Assembly (NCBI GenBank): GCA_037501455.1
Contig: CM074862.1
Coordinates: 88,931,501 to 88,995,500, forward strand
DNA: 64,000 bases
Source of the DNA: Lantana camara
Taxonomy: Eukaryota > Streptophyta > Magnoliopsida > Lamiales > Verbenaceae
Direction of reading: 5' to 3'
Position numbers and translations under genes: made by a program. The notes under the pieces are model-generated. The model saw nothing but the letters and a program-made list of their open reading frames with translations. It made no database searches and was not told where the DNA came from. Position 1 is the stretch's first letter. Each line of letters starts with the position of its first letter. This document shows, one piece after another, positions 21,908-34,339 of this stretch.

Positions 21908-24900
21908 ATGTCGTGCTTGTTGCCACAGTTCAAGTGCTCGCCGGACACTTTTGCAGTTAACTTCAAGTCCCAGAACCATTCTTCGCTCCATTCCTGTAAG
22001 TCGCTTCACTCTGTGTGAGAATTTATTTGGCATCAAGATGGGATTTTTATGTTAATTTCGTTGTGGGATTTGGAGAAGTCGCGTTGTTGGTGTTGCTGCA
22101 TTCTTGTTTTTTCTGTTGTTTTCTTATTCTTGTCGTTGGTGGTGGTGGTGTGATTCTGTTGCTATTTGGTTGCTTCGGCATTCTTAGTCATTTGGTGATG
22201 AAGTGAGTTTTGGGGTCATCAAAGTTGTGGTTTTTTGAGAACTGTTTTTATGATGTAGGGGGTGCTTTTCTACAGAAGAAGATTGATGGTCTTGTTTTAC
22301 AATATCCATTTTCCTTTTGGCATCTGAAATTGCACGGTCTCTGTCTCCGAGGAGAATTCGAATGAAAATAGTTAGTTCCATAGATGGATAGTGTGTCTCA
22401 CATCATGTTACAACACTAAATTGTTAGATTGGTGCACTTAAAGCTAATAGAATTGTGGATAATTTTGATAATCAACTTAAATGCAGCCAAAAGTCGAGAG
22501 GCTATCAATTTCCGGACACAATGTACGTTGTCTGCAACTTTGACTGCAACGTCTACAGTGCTCGAATTTGAGAAGCTACAAGTGTCATCTATAGAAGCCA
22601 TTCCCAATTCAGTTCCAGGTGATAGATCATGGGCAACACCAACATCAACAACAAAAACTGCAATGCTCGACTTGGAGAAGTTACCATCTTTAGATACTCA
22701 TCCCATTCCTGTTGCTGCAAATAAGCCCTTGGCTTTTGTTGGATCAGTGGGGCCCCCTTCCGAGGTACAATCCAAATTTCTCTAGAGTAACCCTTAACCT
22801 AATGCATCATTAACAATGATGGCGCTGTTAAGCTGTTTCTATCATTGTTAACATTTATGTGTGTGTGTTGCAGGTAAATATTGGTGTGAATTTGGATAAG
22901 GAATCTCTTCTTACAAGTGAAGAAGCCGTTATATCTGCTGCTGCATCTGAAGCACTTGCTTTAGCTAAGGCTGCAGTCAAGGTAGCAAAAGATGCTGCCA
23001 TGATGGCTAGTCTCAATAAAACCATTAATTCCGAGAGCACTACTACAGGAATCTTATCTGAAACTATCAGAGAGGAAAAAACTGTTGAAATTGGGTTGGA
23101 CGAGAATAATCCAGCTTCTTACCTGCTTCAAGAATCTGATGATGTCGAGCCAAGTGCAGAGGAACTTGAGTTGCTAGAAGCACAACTCTCCATGAGTATA
23201 GCTGTCAGATCAAACCGTCAGACAGAGAGAAAAGCCAGGAGAAGTAGAGCAGCAGAGAAAGCAGCAGCCAATGTTGTGTCTGTGAAATCTGGTTCTTCAA
23301 GCAGGAGAAAGCGCACTTCTGTACAGGAAGTAGATCATAATGATCCTTTGCGTTACTTAAGAGGGACTACGAGTTCGTCTAAGCTGCTTTCGGCTTCTGA
23401 GGAACAGGTCTTGTCGAAAGGGATTCAGGTAATCATGGAATATTCAGTCTTCATTTTTCTTTTAATTATTTTCTGAAATTTTCCACAACTTATAGATCCT
23501 TTATCGACTCTGTTGACCGTATTATACTTTTGGAAACGCTAGAGAACAGTGCTAGAAGGTTTTTATGACGATAGCATTATAACATTATTAGACCTGTACA
23601 ACTGTTATGTGCTCATATTTAGCTCATTTCAGTTGATGAAAACATTATATGCCTTTCCTGCCTGATATAGTAGTGTTTGTAGACTCCAGTAAAAAAGTGT
23701 TGTTCCTCTTTTAGCTTAAAAAAGCGGGAACAAAGGGTTTTATTTTGTTTCTTCTGCTTAAAATAAGCTAAAAGCACCTTTGGGGATGCTGCTTTTTTTT
23801 TGGGTCAGATTCTATGTTTTTTAAAATTATTATCATTACCTTCTTTACTAATACTATGAACACTTGATTTTTTTTACAACTTTAGTTCTACAGTGTAAAA
23901 ATTTTGCAAACACCCCTCGATCAACTATCTTATTTCCCAGAACCTTTTATTCAATTCATTATGTCTTTGCACTTGACAATATGTTCATTTCTATTTCTAC
24001 CAACTTTTTGGACGAAATTGCCTTGGTCGTCAGCAGTGAACTTGAACAGGATATAATCTTGACAAATCACTGAAACTTTGTTCCACTTTTCCTATTTCTG
24101 TACAGGTCCTACTAAAGCTGGAGAGACTTCAGGTGGAGCTTACAGAACGTTATGGTCGTGAGCCAACTTTCCCTCAGTGGGCTGCAGCTGCCGGAGTTGA
24201 TCAAAAAACCTTGAGGAAGCAACTCAATTATGGTATCCTGTGCAAAGATAAAATGATTAAGAGTAACATACGGCTGGTTATTTCTATTGCAAAAAATTAC
24301 CAGGGAGCAGGGATGAATCTTCAAGATTTGGTTCAGGTATTTATTATGATTCAGTTGGTTGTGAAAATTTTATTTGAAATCTTTTTGATCCTTAATCTTA
24401 TGATATGCTCTTATTAGGAAGGGTGCCGAGGTCTGGTGAGAGGTGCAGAGAAATTTGATGCAACAAAAGGTTTCAAATTCTCGACTTATGCTCATTGGTG
24501 GATAAAGCAAGCAGTGAGAAAATCCCTTTCTGATCAATCGAGGACCATTAGACTACCGGTATGAATTATGCTGCACATATTTGTATTTAGGGAACTTGAT
24601 TCTAACATCTGTATTATTATATCAAGCAACGGGGCCTTCTAATAAGATGGAGGTGCCTCCCCCTCCCCTCACCTCAATGTTGGTGCATAGTGAATTTTTT
24701 TTTAAAGATAATTTTAAGTCCTTTATTTTTATGTACAAGTTTTTTAAAATTTGTGAGAAGGGAAAACTATCAGAAGATCGTCAAACTTAAAAATGGAATG
24801 TGAGAACTGAATTTACTCGTTTTGTTTGGCAGTTTCATATGGTTGAGGCCACTTATAAGGTGAAGGAGGCAAGAAAGCAACTTTATAGTGAAAAAGGTAG

Positions 24901-25874
24901 ACAGCCTGTTGATGAAGAAATTGCTGAAGCAACTGGGCTCTCTATGAAACGGCTTTCTGCTGTAATGTTGGCTCCCAAACCTCCAAGATCGCTTGACCAG
25001 AAAATTGGGTTCAACCAAGACCTTAAACCCTCGGTATATTCCCACATACACTTCTTCTCATGCGCTATGCATTAAATCTTGGATCTCGATAAGAACTAGT
25101 CCAGGCAACTGAAAAATAGAATATAGAGTTTTCGGAGAAGAACCTAGAAGCTCAAGTGGTAAAAAGTTGAAGAGTACGTAGGAGTGTTAGGAGAAGAAAA
25201 GAAATACAGAAACACTTCGAAATATAGAAAAGGGAACCTAGATCCCAAAACCACAATCATTCATGACACTGTTATTACAGTGACATACAGTGAGACTTCG
25301 CCTAATTACACAAACTTCCCTTGAGGTTTGAAATATTACAAAAACTTTCCAAATCAGAGAATTTACATTACATTTGGATCAATGAATTTTGATGATGACG
25401 TCTCTAATATTCTGTGAAAACCCTATTTTTCCATCTACGCTTATTGATCAGTATTTAATTTAAAATTTATCACTATAATTGCATGACTTGGGCCAAACTT
25501 CAGGTATGTTAGGGCGTGTTTTTGTAATTTCTCAAACCTCAACAGGAAGTTAGACCAAATCTCATTCTCTCTCTGTCTCACTTTCTCTCCAGGAAGTGAT
25601 TGCGGATCCTGAAGCAGAATCAACGGAGGAAGTGCTCCTGAAGCAGTTCATGAAACAGGACTTGGCAAAGGTTCTAGACAGTCTCAGTCCAAGGGAAAGA
25701 CAAGTGGTGAGATGGAGATACGGTATCGAGGACGGTAGAATGAAGACTTTGCAGGAAATTGGGGAGCTCATGAACGTAAGCAGGGAACGAATCAGGCAGA
25801 TCGAATCCTGTGCCTTTCGAAAGCTGAAGAACAAGAAGAGAACAAAGCACCTCGAACAATACGTAACGCCATAA
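21908..25874 (+). CDS. SIG2: Plastid RNA polymerase sigma factor SIG2 (SIGB type)
   Basis: Nuclear gene for a sigma-70 factor that guides the bacterial-type plastid RNA polymerase to its promoters. Predicted exons are 21908-21995, 22487-22764, 22874-23428, 24106-24336, 24418-24558, 24833-25033 and 25593-25874. All introns are GT-AG and all phases fit, giving 591 aa. The start [10 protein letters not shown] resembles the known SIG2 N-terminus, which includes the plastid-targeting region. A poorly conserved linker (residues ~30-260) has an alanine-rich helix. Region 1.2 carries [13 protein letters not shown] (before 307). Region 2 (~354-431) has [20 protein letters not shown] and [15 protein letters not shown] for -10 recognition and melting. 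Region 3 spans ~432-498. Region 4 (~499-591) has the helix-turn-helix [20 protein letters not shown]. The gene looks intact. Confidence 0.93.
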
Positions 25875-26954
25875 CACACAAGTTTCATTGAATTTTTAGT
25901 CCCTTAGAAGAACCGCCCTCCGTTTCTTGAGGCTCGTTCGTCTGGTTGACATGCTAGAGAATCACAAAATTCAGCTGTGTTTTTTTTGGCATTTATCTCC
26001 TAATATTTAGAGAATCACAAAATTCAGCTGTTAAGTATTATGACATTGTATCATGTTTAAAATAGTTCAAAATCTTTTGTGAATATTACAATTTTTGTAT
26101 TACGATTTACGAACATACTGAGGTTGTTTTGGTTCACCAAATGGAAATTATTTATGTTTTAAGAATTGAGTTGATCAATAATTTTGCATGATTTTATTTA
26201 GTTGCCCGAAGCTGGTTGGGCCAAACCGGTGTAATGAGAGGGTGATGTTTTACACTTGTCATTATAATTGATTGGGTTCGATCGAGTCGGGTTGGACTGG
26301 AATTTTCTTGGTGTTATGTGGAACACAATCAACGTGTGTGCAAAATTAAATGATTCAATAAAGAATAGTGAATTAAATCCAGCAATATAATTAGGGTAAA
26401 TTATAGGTTGAATCTCTGTAGTTAGGTGTATTCACACTTGGACCTCCTTTACTTTTTGAAATTATATTTTCACCAATAGGTTAGAAATACCTCTTTCTTG
26501 TATTCCTATAAAGGGCAAAAAAAACTGTTATTGTTAATATTTTGACATGTAGCACATAATGCATTTCATCATTACTTCGTACATTCCAATATTTTCTTAT
26601 AATTGCATAAATTTAAGACCAATTTTAATAAGATTGAACAGTCTCGGTTATTTAATACGAGTCATTTCCGAAAATTTCGATAGTCACTCAGACTCTATCG
26701 GTGATTCTCTAAGCATCAAACTGAGGCTCCAATAGAGTCGATGGTTCAATTTAATAAGTTATCCGTATTATACATAACTTTTTTAATAGAACAATATTTG
26801 AATTCCTATCGGTGCCTATCAGAGGGGAGTTGGTGATTTATTACAAACCTTACGAGGTGAAAGTATAAATTTTTTAAACTAGAAGGGATCCAAATATAAA
26901 TATGTCTCAGTACAGGGGTCTAGATACAATTTAGCAATATAATTGATTTATTTT
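25875..26954. other. Intergenic, SIG2 3' flank to CNGC 5' flank
   Basis: No gene is seen. A short segment containing agagaatcacaaaattcagctgt is repeated near 25962 and 26010. The rest is AT-rich apart from the possible MITE at 26403-26932. Confidence 0.5.
26403..26932. mobile_element. Possible ~530-bp MITE
   Basis: It is flanked by a direct repeat agcaatataatt (26391-26402 and 26933-26944). The ends are weakly inverted: aggttgaatctctgtagtta near the left against a right end whose complement reads aaattgtatctagacccctg. No coding capacity. The 12-bp flank is longer than the usual 8-9 bp duplication and the inverted ends are poor, so this is tentative. Confidence 0.35.
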
Positions 26955-27290
26955 TGGTATTTAAGTTGCTTCGTATCGTTGGGTGTGGCGCGAAAATCAC
27001 TCTATCTCACCCACAAATAGAGACGGATAGGAAAAGCTCTGATCTTTCTGTTTTTTCTTTCCAAAACCCCCAAAGTTCTCGTTATTTCTTCCGATTCAAT
27101 TCTCTGTCACGATTCTCAGACCACGGATTCTTCACGCATGCATGGTGGAAAAAGTGGGCCTTTTCAGGTTCTTCTGAATTCTATTCTATCTGTTTTTTGC
27201 ACTTGGTATCGTCATTGTGATTCTGATGCTTCCTTTTGTTTCTCAAAGTGTGCTATGGTGTTTGCTTCATTTTTTATGATTGAATTGAGG

Positions 27291-27292
<2 letters not shown>

Positions 27293-27322
<30 letters not shown>
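27293..27322 (+). repeat. Uninterrupted run of 30 C
   Basis: A pure C tract about 270 bp upstream of the CNGC start codon, probably in the 5' leader or a leader intron. An AG acceptor-like site follows at 27408. The G-rich complement could form quadruplex structure. The exact length should be treated as uncertain because homopolymers are error-prone in sequencing. Confidence 0.85.
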
Positions 27323-27323
<1 letters not shown>

Positions 27324-27588
27324 TTTTTCTCTGTCAGTGGCTTAATTTCGGTTTTGTTTGGAAAATTCTGAGTTGATTTGTTTGTAATTTCCCTTAATCT
27401 GTGCAGTATCGGTTTTTTGCGAGGAATATAGACAGAATTTCCTCGTTCTTGATTGCAAAGTGATAATTTGACGCGTGGATTATATTGGCAAAGGGGTTTC
27501 CTGGGACGGTTTTTCATGATTCCGCGTCCAAGTTGAAGAGATTTGTATTTCTTTTCTGGTGAAATTGATGTTAAAATAACCCGACACA

Positions 27589-30500
27589 ATGTTTGATCCC
27601 AGTCATAAGTCGCAATATATTGGCGGCCAAAAGGAGAAATTTGTAAGGTAAGAATATGGTGGACAATTTCTCTCTCTCTCTCTCTAAGATGTATCACTGG
27701 AATGTTTCTTTTTCATCAGTTTCGTAAAATGTATCATACTTGAACATCTTCTTGGCCTTCAAGTGTTATGCAATGTGAAACATAAGTGAGTTCGAAGCTT
27801 CTCGAACGATTTTCTATAAGTTGATTGACTATTAGAAAAGTCACATGGACACTTTCTGTGCATTCTGGACATTGTGTGAAGATGAAATTTGCACCAAAAT
27901 ACAAAATATCAACAATAGTTTCGTAATTAGCTGCTGAAAATGATATATATAGGTACACCTTCATTTCCTTGCCTTTTTTAAGTACGATAGTGTTGAATGT
28001 TCAAAATTTTGGATGTATCCCCATTCGGATGGCATCATTTCGTTGTTTGAATACATTTAAGGTTTGTTAGTTGTTCAAATCTGTGATGATAGTCACAAAT
28101 CTAATTTGCTTATGAGTTATGTGGTTCCCATTACATGGTTTCCAAAGTTATCAACACTCAGTGAGTAGTCAAACCTCTTGTTGCTTTGGAATTGTAATAG
28201 ATATGCTGTCACTTTAATTGCTGACATTTGTTCTTCCTTTTGCTGGTTTTTTATCATTATATGCTTGCTAGATTTAATGACATCTTCTTGTATTGTGCTT
28301 TGGCACTGTTTTGATCATAGGTTGGACGACTTGGACTCTTTTAGATCTGAGCTGGCTGCAAAGAACAGATGTGGATTTAGTTTAGAGGGTTTGAGTACTC
28401 CTGCACCTGCTAATCCAACACCGGCATCAAAGTCATTTAAAGTAGGTTTTCAAAGACGATCTGAAGGGCTTATCACATTTGGCCGGTCACTTCGATCAGG
28501 TGTGACAAGAGCAGTGTTCCCTGAGGACCTCAGAGTTTCTAATAGAAAGATATTTGATCCTCAAGACAAGAGTCTTCTGCTTTGGAATAAGCTTTTAGTG
28601 ATCTCCTGTATTCTTGGAGTATCAGTGGATCCTTTGTTTTTATATCTTCCTGTTTTCCAGGAAGAGAATATGTGCCTTCATATTCATGACAGTTTGGCAT
28701 ACACCACCACAACTTTGAGGACTATAATTGATGCTTTTTATATTGTACGGATGGTCCTCCAATTTCGAACAGCTTTCATTGCACCTTCATCTCGGGTTTT
28801 TGGAAGAGGAGAACTTGTGATTGATCCAAAAGAAATTGCGAATCGGTACATACATCGGTATTTTTTTGTGGATCTTTCTGCAGTGCTGCCTTTACCACAG
28901 GTATGGAGAATGCTGACAACTGAAGAAACTGCATTTGTTGAAGTAATGCATGAGTTTTTTAGTTTTACCTTAGATGGAGAATCACTTGAAAGATATTTGA
29001 AGCAATAAGAATCTATCATGGGTTTGCACAAAAATGGATCAATGAGTTAATTAAATTTATAAGTTTACATTAGTTGTTTGAGTGCGTGATTTACGACTTT
29101 ACTGAATGCATGAGTTGTTTGTAGAAAATTTACAAATTTAAAATTCGGCCGGAGCTGACTAATGAGGCCAGATCGAAACGTCTTGGTAATGATGCATGAT
29201 GTAGTAATTCATATCAGGGGATTGGCGTTTAATTGGTTAACATGAATAATTTAAGTGATTCTTCACCTGAAAGGAATAAAAAAAGAAATAGAGGAAAACA
29301 TACTAACCTGCTGCATTTAAATTTGTTATTTGGTGAAGTTCCTTCTCACTTGCATGATTAAGTAATTTCGGAGAATATTGTGACTGACCTTTACTTTTCA
29401 ACCTATTGTCATCTACAGATTGTCGTCTGGAGGTTTTTGCACCGAGCACAGGATTCAGATGTATTAGGCACTAAACGAGCACTGGTTTTAATTATATTTC
29501 TTCAGTACATTCCTAGGTTTGTGCGGTTCATACCTCTTACTTCTGAGTTGAAGAAGACTGCTGGTGTTTTTGCCGAAACTGCATGGGCTGGTGCAGCATA
29601 CTACTTGTTATGGTTCTTGCTTGCTAGTCATGTAAGTAGTAAATAAAAATTTGTCTTCGTAAGCACTGTTTTTCTATTCCAGATTTACAGCATGTCTAAA
29701 GATTTTCATTGTTTTTGTCTTTTGTTTTTTGGTTGATGCTAGTGCATAACTAACTATCAATGGCATAACAGATTGTTGGGGCGTTATGGTACCTATTTGC
29801 TGTTGAACGCAAAGATACATGCTGGGGTATAGCTTGCAAAGAAAGTGATAACTGTGATTCGCATCATCTATATTGTGCTCATGAAGTTGGTGACCTGAAC
29901 AATTGGAGAAACACTAGCAAGACTATACTTGAACCAAAATGTGCACTCACAGGTGATGAGGATTCAACATTTAACTATGGAATATATGAAAGTGCAGTAA
30001 AATCAGGCGTTCTTGAATCTCAACATTTCATCTCAAAATACTTTTATTGTTTGTGGTGGGGCCTGCAGAACTTAAGGTATTTCGCGCCTGACTCTTTAGT
30101 TTTCCAAAAAAGGAAATTTTGTTCGCTCAATTGCTTCAGCAACTGCCCTGAATACACCCCCTAAAGAAGAATAAATAAAGAATTAATATTTATTATACTT
30201 AGATGATAGAAAAGTCAAGTATTATCCACCTCCTATAGTAGCTAATGTTACTTTAATCTCTGCAGTACACTGGGTCAGGGGCTTGTAACCAGTACATATC
30301 CTGGAGAAGTTCTATTTTGTATATCAATATGCATTCTTGGGCTACTCCTCTTCGCTCTTCTCATTGGTAATATGCAGGTGTGAAGACTTGCCTCATTTTT
30401 CGCAAATTTAGTAGTTGCCTAACTCTTGGATTTATTTATTGGTTATTTGTTTGTAAATAAATCAATCTTCCCTATACTTGAAAATAAGCAAATTGGACTA

Positions 30501-32122
30501 AAAAATGATGAAGTAATTAAACAGATACATGCTTAATTTAGGGAAACCTTGTTTTTTTTTGCTACAGACATATCTTCAGTCTCTAACGGTTCGGTTGGAG
30601 GAAATGAGGGTTAAAAAACGTGACTCTGAGCAATGGATGCATCACAGAGTACTACCACCAGAGCTTAGGGAAAGGGTAAGGCGTTATGATCAATACAAAT
30701 GGCTGGAAACTAGAGGAGTTGATGAAGAGAGCTTGGTACAAAACTTACCTAAGGACCTTAGAAGAGATATCAAGCGCCATCTCTGCTTAAATTTGGTTAA
30801 AAGGGTAAGTATACTTTTGTCCTTAAAAAATTATATCGTGAGTCTACTTGTTAAATTGGCTATCTATTTTGTTTTTTAACTAGCTATTAAAAAGTAGTTA
30901 CTTGTATTTGAATGCTTGTTGGTTTTAGGATTTTGCCAAAAACAGAACTACTAAGGAAAAGAACGCAAGTAAAAGAAAAATCTAAAATATTGGCGTGATT
31001 GTGTCATGGATTAGAATAAAAACAAGCTGTGAAAATGTGTTGCAAAGTTTCCTTGTTTCTCTCTCCCATTTCGTGAGGAAAAGAGATTTCTTTATTATGG
31101 CTTATTCCCTGAATTTTTTCATTCTTTTCTTTTCTATCCTATTTTCGTAGCAGCCAAACATCAATCTCGTACCAAACATAATTTAAATGTTTTGGAGAAG
31201 AATTCTACTCTGCAAATACAACGAGAAGGCATAAAAATCAAGATCTTGACACAAAATTCAGCATAAATATGTTTCCATAGCTGTTTCAAGAACATTCAAT
31301 AGCAATTGCCAACATAATTTCTGTATCACAAGAGAAATATTTTCCACAATGATCTACTATGATATAATTATACAGGTGCCCCTTTTTGCAAACATGGATG
31401 ACAGATTGTTGGATGCCATCTGTGAGAGGCTCAAACCCAGTTTATACACAGAACACACATACGTACTCCGGGAGGGGGACCCAGTTGATGAAATGCTCTT
31501 CATCATCCGAGGCCGTCTTGAGAGTGTAACCACAGATGGCGGCCGGTCAGGTTTCTTTAACCGTGGTTTCTTGAAAGAAGGTGATTTCTGTGGCGAAGAG
31601 CTCCTCACGTGGGCCCTGGATCCCAAATCCGGTTCCAACTTACCACCTTCTACACGAACCGTCAGAGCTCTGACAGAAGTCGAAGCATTTGCCTTAATAG
31701 CAGATGAACTGAAATTTATAACCAGTCAGTTTAGGCGTATTCACAGCAGACAAGTACAGCACACATTCAGATTCTATTCTCAGCAGTGGAGAACTTGGGC
31801 TGCCACATTTATTCAAGCTGCGTGGAGGAGGTACTCGAGGAGGAAACTTCAGGAGCTTCATATGAGTGAGTTTGAAGATGATGAAGATGCAGAACAAGGG
31901 AGTAGTTCAGGGGATGATGATGATGATGGAGATGAGGAGGATGACACAAGAGGACTGATAACTGGGACTTCTTCGTCTTCTTCTTCTTCAAGAATTGGGG
32001 CGACTATGCTGGCTTCAAGGTTTGCTGCTAATGCTATGCGTGGGGTCCATAGACTTCGTAATGAGTCGGGGAAGACGATGAAATTGCCTAAGCCACCTGA
32101 ACCTAACTTTGCTGATGATTAG
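27589..32122 (+). CDS. Cyclic nucleotide-gated cation channel, CNGC5/6-type
   Basis: Plasma-membrane, Ca2+-permeable cation channel regulated by cyclic nucleotides and calmodulin. Predicted exons are 27589-27647, 28321-28900, 29419-29631, 29772-30076, 30266-30377, 30568-30804 and 31376-32122. All are GT-AG and phase-consistent, giving 750 aa. The N-terminus (MFDPSHKSQYIGGQKEKFVR) is of the group II type. Six membrane segments lie in residues ~110-425. The pore loop has WWGLQNLSTLGQGL (~380-390). A C-linker holds MRVKKRDSEQWMHHR and the cyclic-nucleotide-binding fold is ~503-620 with LREGDPVDEMLFIIRGRLES. An IQ motif follows (FIQAAWRRYSRRK, ~647-659). The tail carries an unusual acidic and poly-serine stretch (~667-707). 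Length matches relatives (about 720-750). Which of CNGC5-9 it equals cannot be decided. Confidence 0.93.
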
Positions 32123-33638
32123 CGTTTGATTTTTTTTATTGTTTTGGATGAACTGTGTTTGTGCCAAATGCATGTTTTAATTCTGCCTCTTAAGATGTTC
32201 AAATGCTCGTTTTCTGGAAAACTGCGGATTATACCCCTAAAGAAACCGAATCTTGTATAGCCTGCATTCAAATTTCGGGTTGAGATTTGAAGCTGGAGTG
32301 TGTTGGGGGGTTATCCGAAAATGAAATGAATTGATTCTAAAATGGTGATTTCTTATGTCAGGAATATGTAGTGCCCTACACAGCCTCACCGTGGAACACT
32401 TGTCTCTGTCAACTGATGCTACTCCATTTCTGAAGTTCGATTGCAACTCCAACCAACATTAAATGAACAAATTTAGTCTGTACTGATTCAGGGATAGCTT
32501 CACTACATACACGTAGTTAAGAATGTACTGATGGATTAGGAGATAAAATTATCTTCTAACATAAGTTGGTAGATTCCCATCTTCTTGGAACCACCGGACG
32601 AGCCGCGTGCGCCTTATGCATCACGAGTTGTGCTTGGAGCATAAGTTTTCTCAGATCTAATGCTCATCTTCTTGTACACTAAGTTTATTAGATTAAGTTT
32701 CTGGACGGAATTTGTGTTTTATAAAACATTCTCTGTAAATATGATATGTATCATAGATTCCTTCACTTGACAAACAAATTTGTGTTTTTGCATTGGTATT
32801 GTTTTATCCTTTAGGTACAACAAAGTTAGAAGGGGTGGCTACCTCCGGGCAAAATACGGGGTTTTAGGAATTTATAAAGGACCGTGACCTAAGTAAAAAC
32901 TTTTAACCATTTGGATCAATCCCAATTGGTATTTTTGCATTGGTTTTGAACTTCCTATTTATCTTAAAGAAACGATACCCAGAATATCCCTATTCTTGGG
33001 TACTGGAACATGAAAGAGAATTGCTCTAGCATCCTTTGTAGTTCCCTCATCACCATTGTACCGTACAACAGTGCATCTTGTTACAGTAATCAACAATTCA
33101 AATGACATTCAGCCAATAGATGATCATCATCTTGAAAATTTCATGACTTCATCTCTTCGTAACTCCAAGATCCATACAGCATCAAAATGAAAGAGAATTT
33201 ATGAAAAAGGATTCAACTGAAACAGCATCATTTTGTATTGAATCCTCCAAATCTATAACCTCAATTTACATCCATTGCTACATTGAATCTCACGCAATAT
33301 GGAAAATGATGTTAGAAGCATATCATCCTTCAGTAATATAGCTCTCAGGCTGTCCGAACAGTCAAACACTAGGTTAAACATAGGTATTTGGTTACAAGGA
33401 ACCAATACTCTCCTCTCTAAAGTGCAAAATTGTGCACGCGTAACAGTCATCCTTGATTCTCCAACACCAACCAGTTTACCACAGCTGCCTCGAAATCATT
33501 ACATCCGATGGAGGTGATCACTATAAACTAATCTCGACAAGAGCAACAAGAATCTGAAAATGCTACTCATTGAGAACATAAAATTGCATGGCATGAGAAA
33601 ATCCCACAATGCGATTGGATTGATTAAACAGTCGAAAA
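32123..33638. other. Intergenic, CNGC 3' flank
   Basis: Contains the probable 3' UTR of the channel gene just after 32122 and then AT-rich sequence without coding signal. The minus-strand L3 remnant begins at 33639. Confidence 0.5.
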
Positions 33639-34279
33639 TTAATTTTTGGGTATATTTTTTCCCACAATCTTTGCCGGAGTAATGCGGAGAAGATTTCCGG
33701 GCTTACCAGGAAGAGCCCGTTTGATCATCACAACATTGAGGTCTTTGTCGATCTTCACAATCTCAGCTTTCGTATCTTCGTTTTGGCGCCTCCCATTCGA
33801 CCGGGCATTTTCTTGCCCTTGTATACACGTCCGGGTGTAGTCCCTGCACCAATTGATCCAAGTTGTCTGTGGCTCTTGGAACCATGAGTCATAAAACCTC
33901 TCTTGAAGTTATACCTCTTGATTCCACCTGGTAAAACAAGCCAATTACAGGTTTATGCAGGTTCAAGATGAGCCACAATCTCAATTCTAACTAGCAGATT
34001 GACAGTCGTATACTGATTTAATATCAAACAAACCACTACTAATGGAAGCAGCAATAATTACCCAGTTTAAGGATAATTGAAACCGACTACGGTGACGGGA
34101 ACGACGGCGCCGGTGGAATCGAAGTAGGACATCATCCCTAGTTTGTTGGCCATGACTCCAATTCCCGCCTCCACTGAGGCGGAGACGAGCGGGGGTTTGG
34201 AGGAGGAAGCATTGAGGGAGGAAAAGCGTTTAATAGACAGGCGGCGGCGGCGGTGAAAATGGTGGTGGAGAGGTAACAA
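33639..34279 (-). pseudogene. Plastid ribosomal protein L3 (rpl3) remnant
   Basis: L3 is a large-subunit protein needed for early 50S assembly, and the plastid form is nuclear-encoded. On the minus strand, 34279 to ~34080 encodes a short transit-like start followed by VSASVEAGIGVMANKLGMMS and PVTVVGF, which is the L3 N-terminus. After an intron ending in CAG at 33928, the next exon starts in [20 protein letters not shown] and continues with [20 protein letters not shown]. The central third of L3 is absent. A one-base loss near 33770-33785 shifts the frame, although the true ending (KPGNLLRITPAKIVG, then NIPKN and stop) is still readable in the other frame. Two independent lesions mean it is very likely dead, and an intact copy should exist elsewhere. 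Confidence 0.85.
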
Positions 34280-34339
34280 ATCGACATTACGAGATCGAGA
34301 TTGTTAAAGCTTTTGGTTTCCTTATCTACCCCCGGCAAG

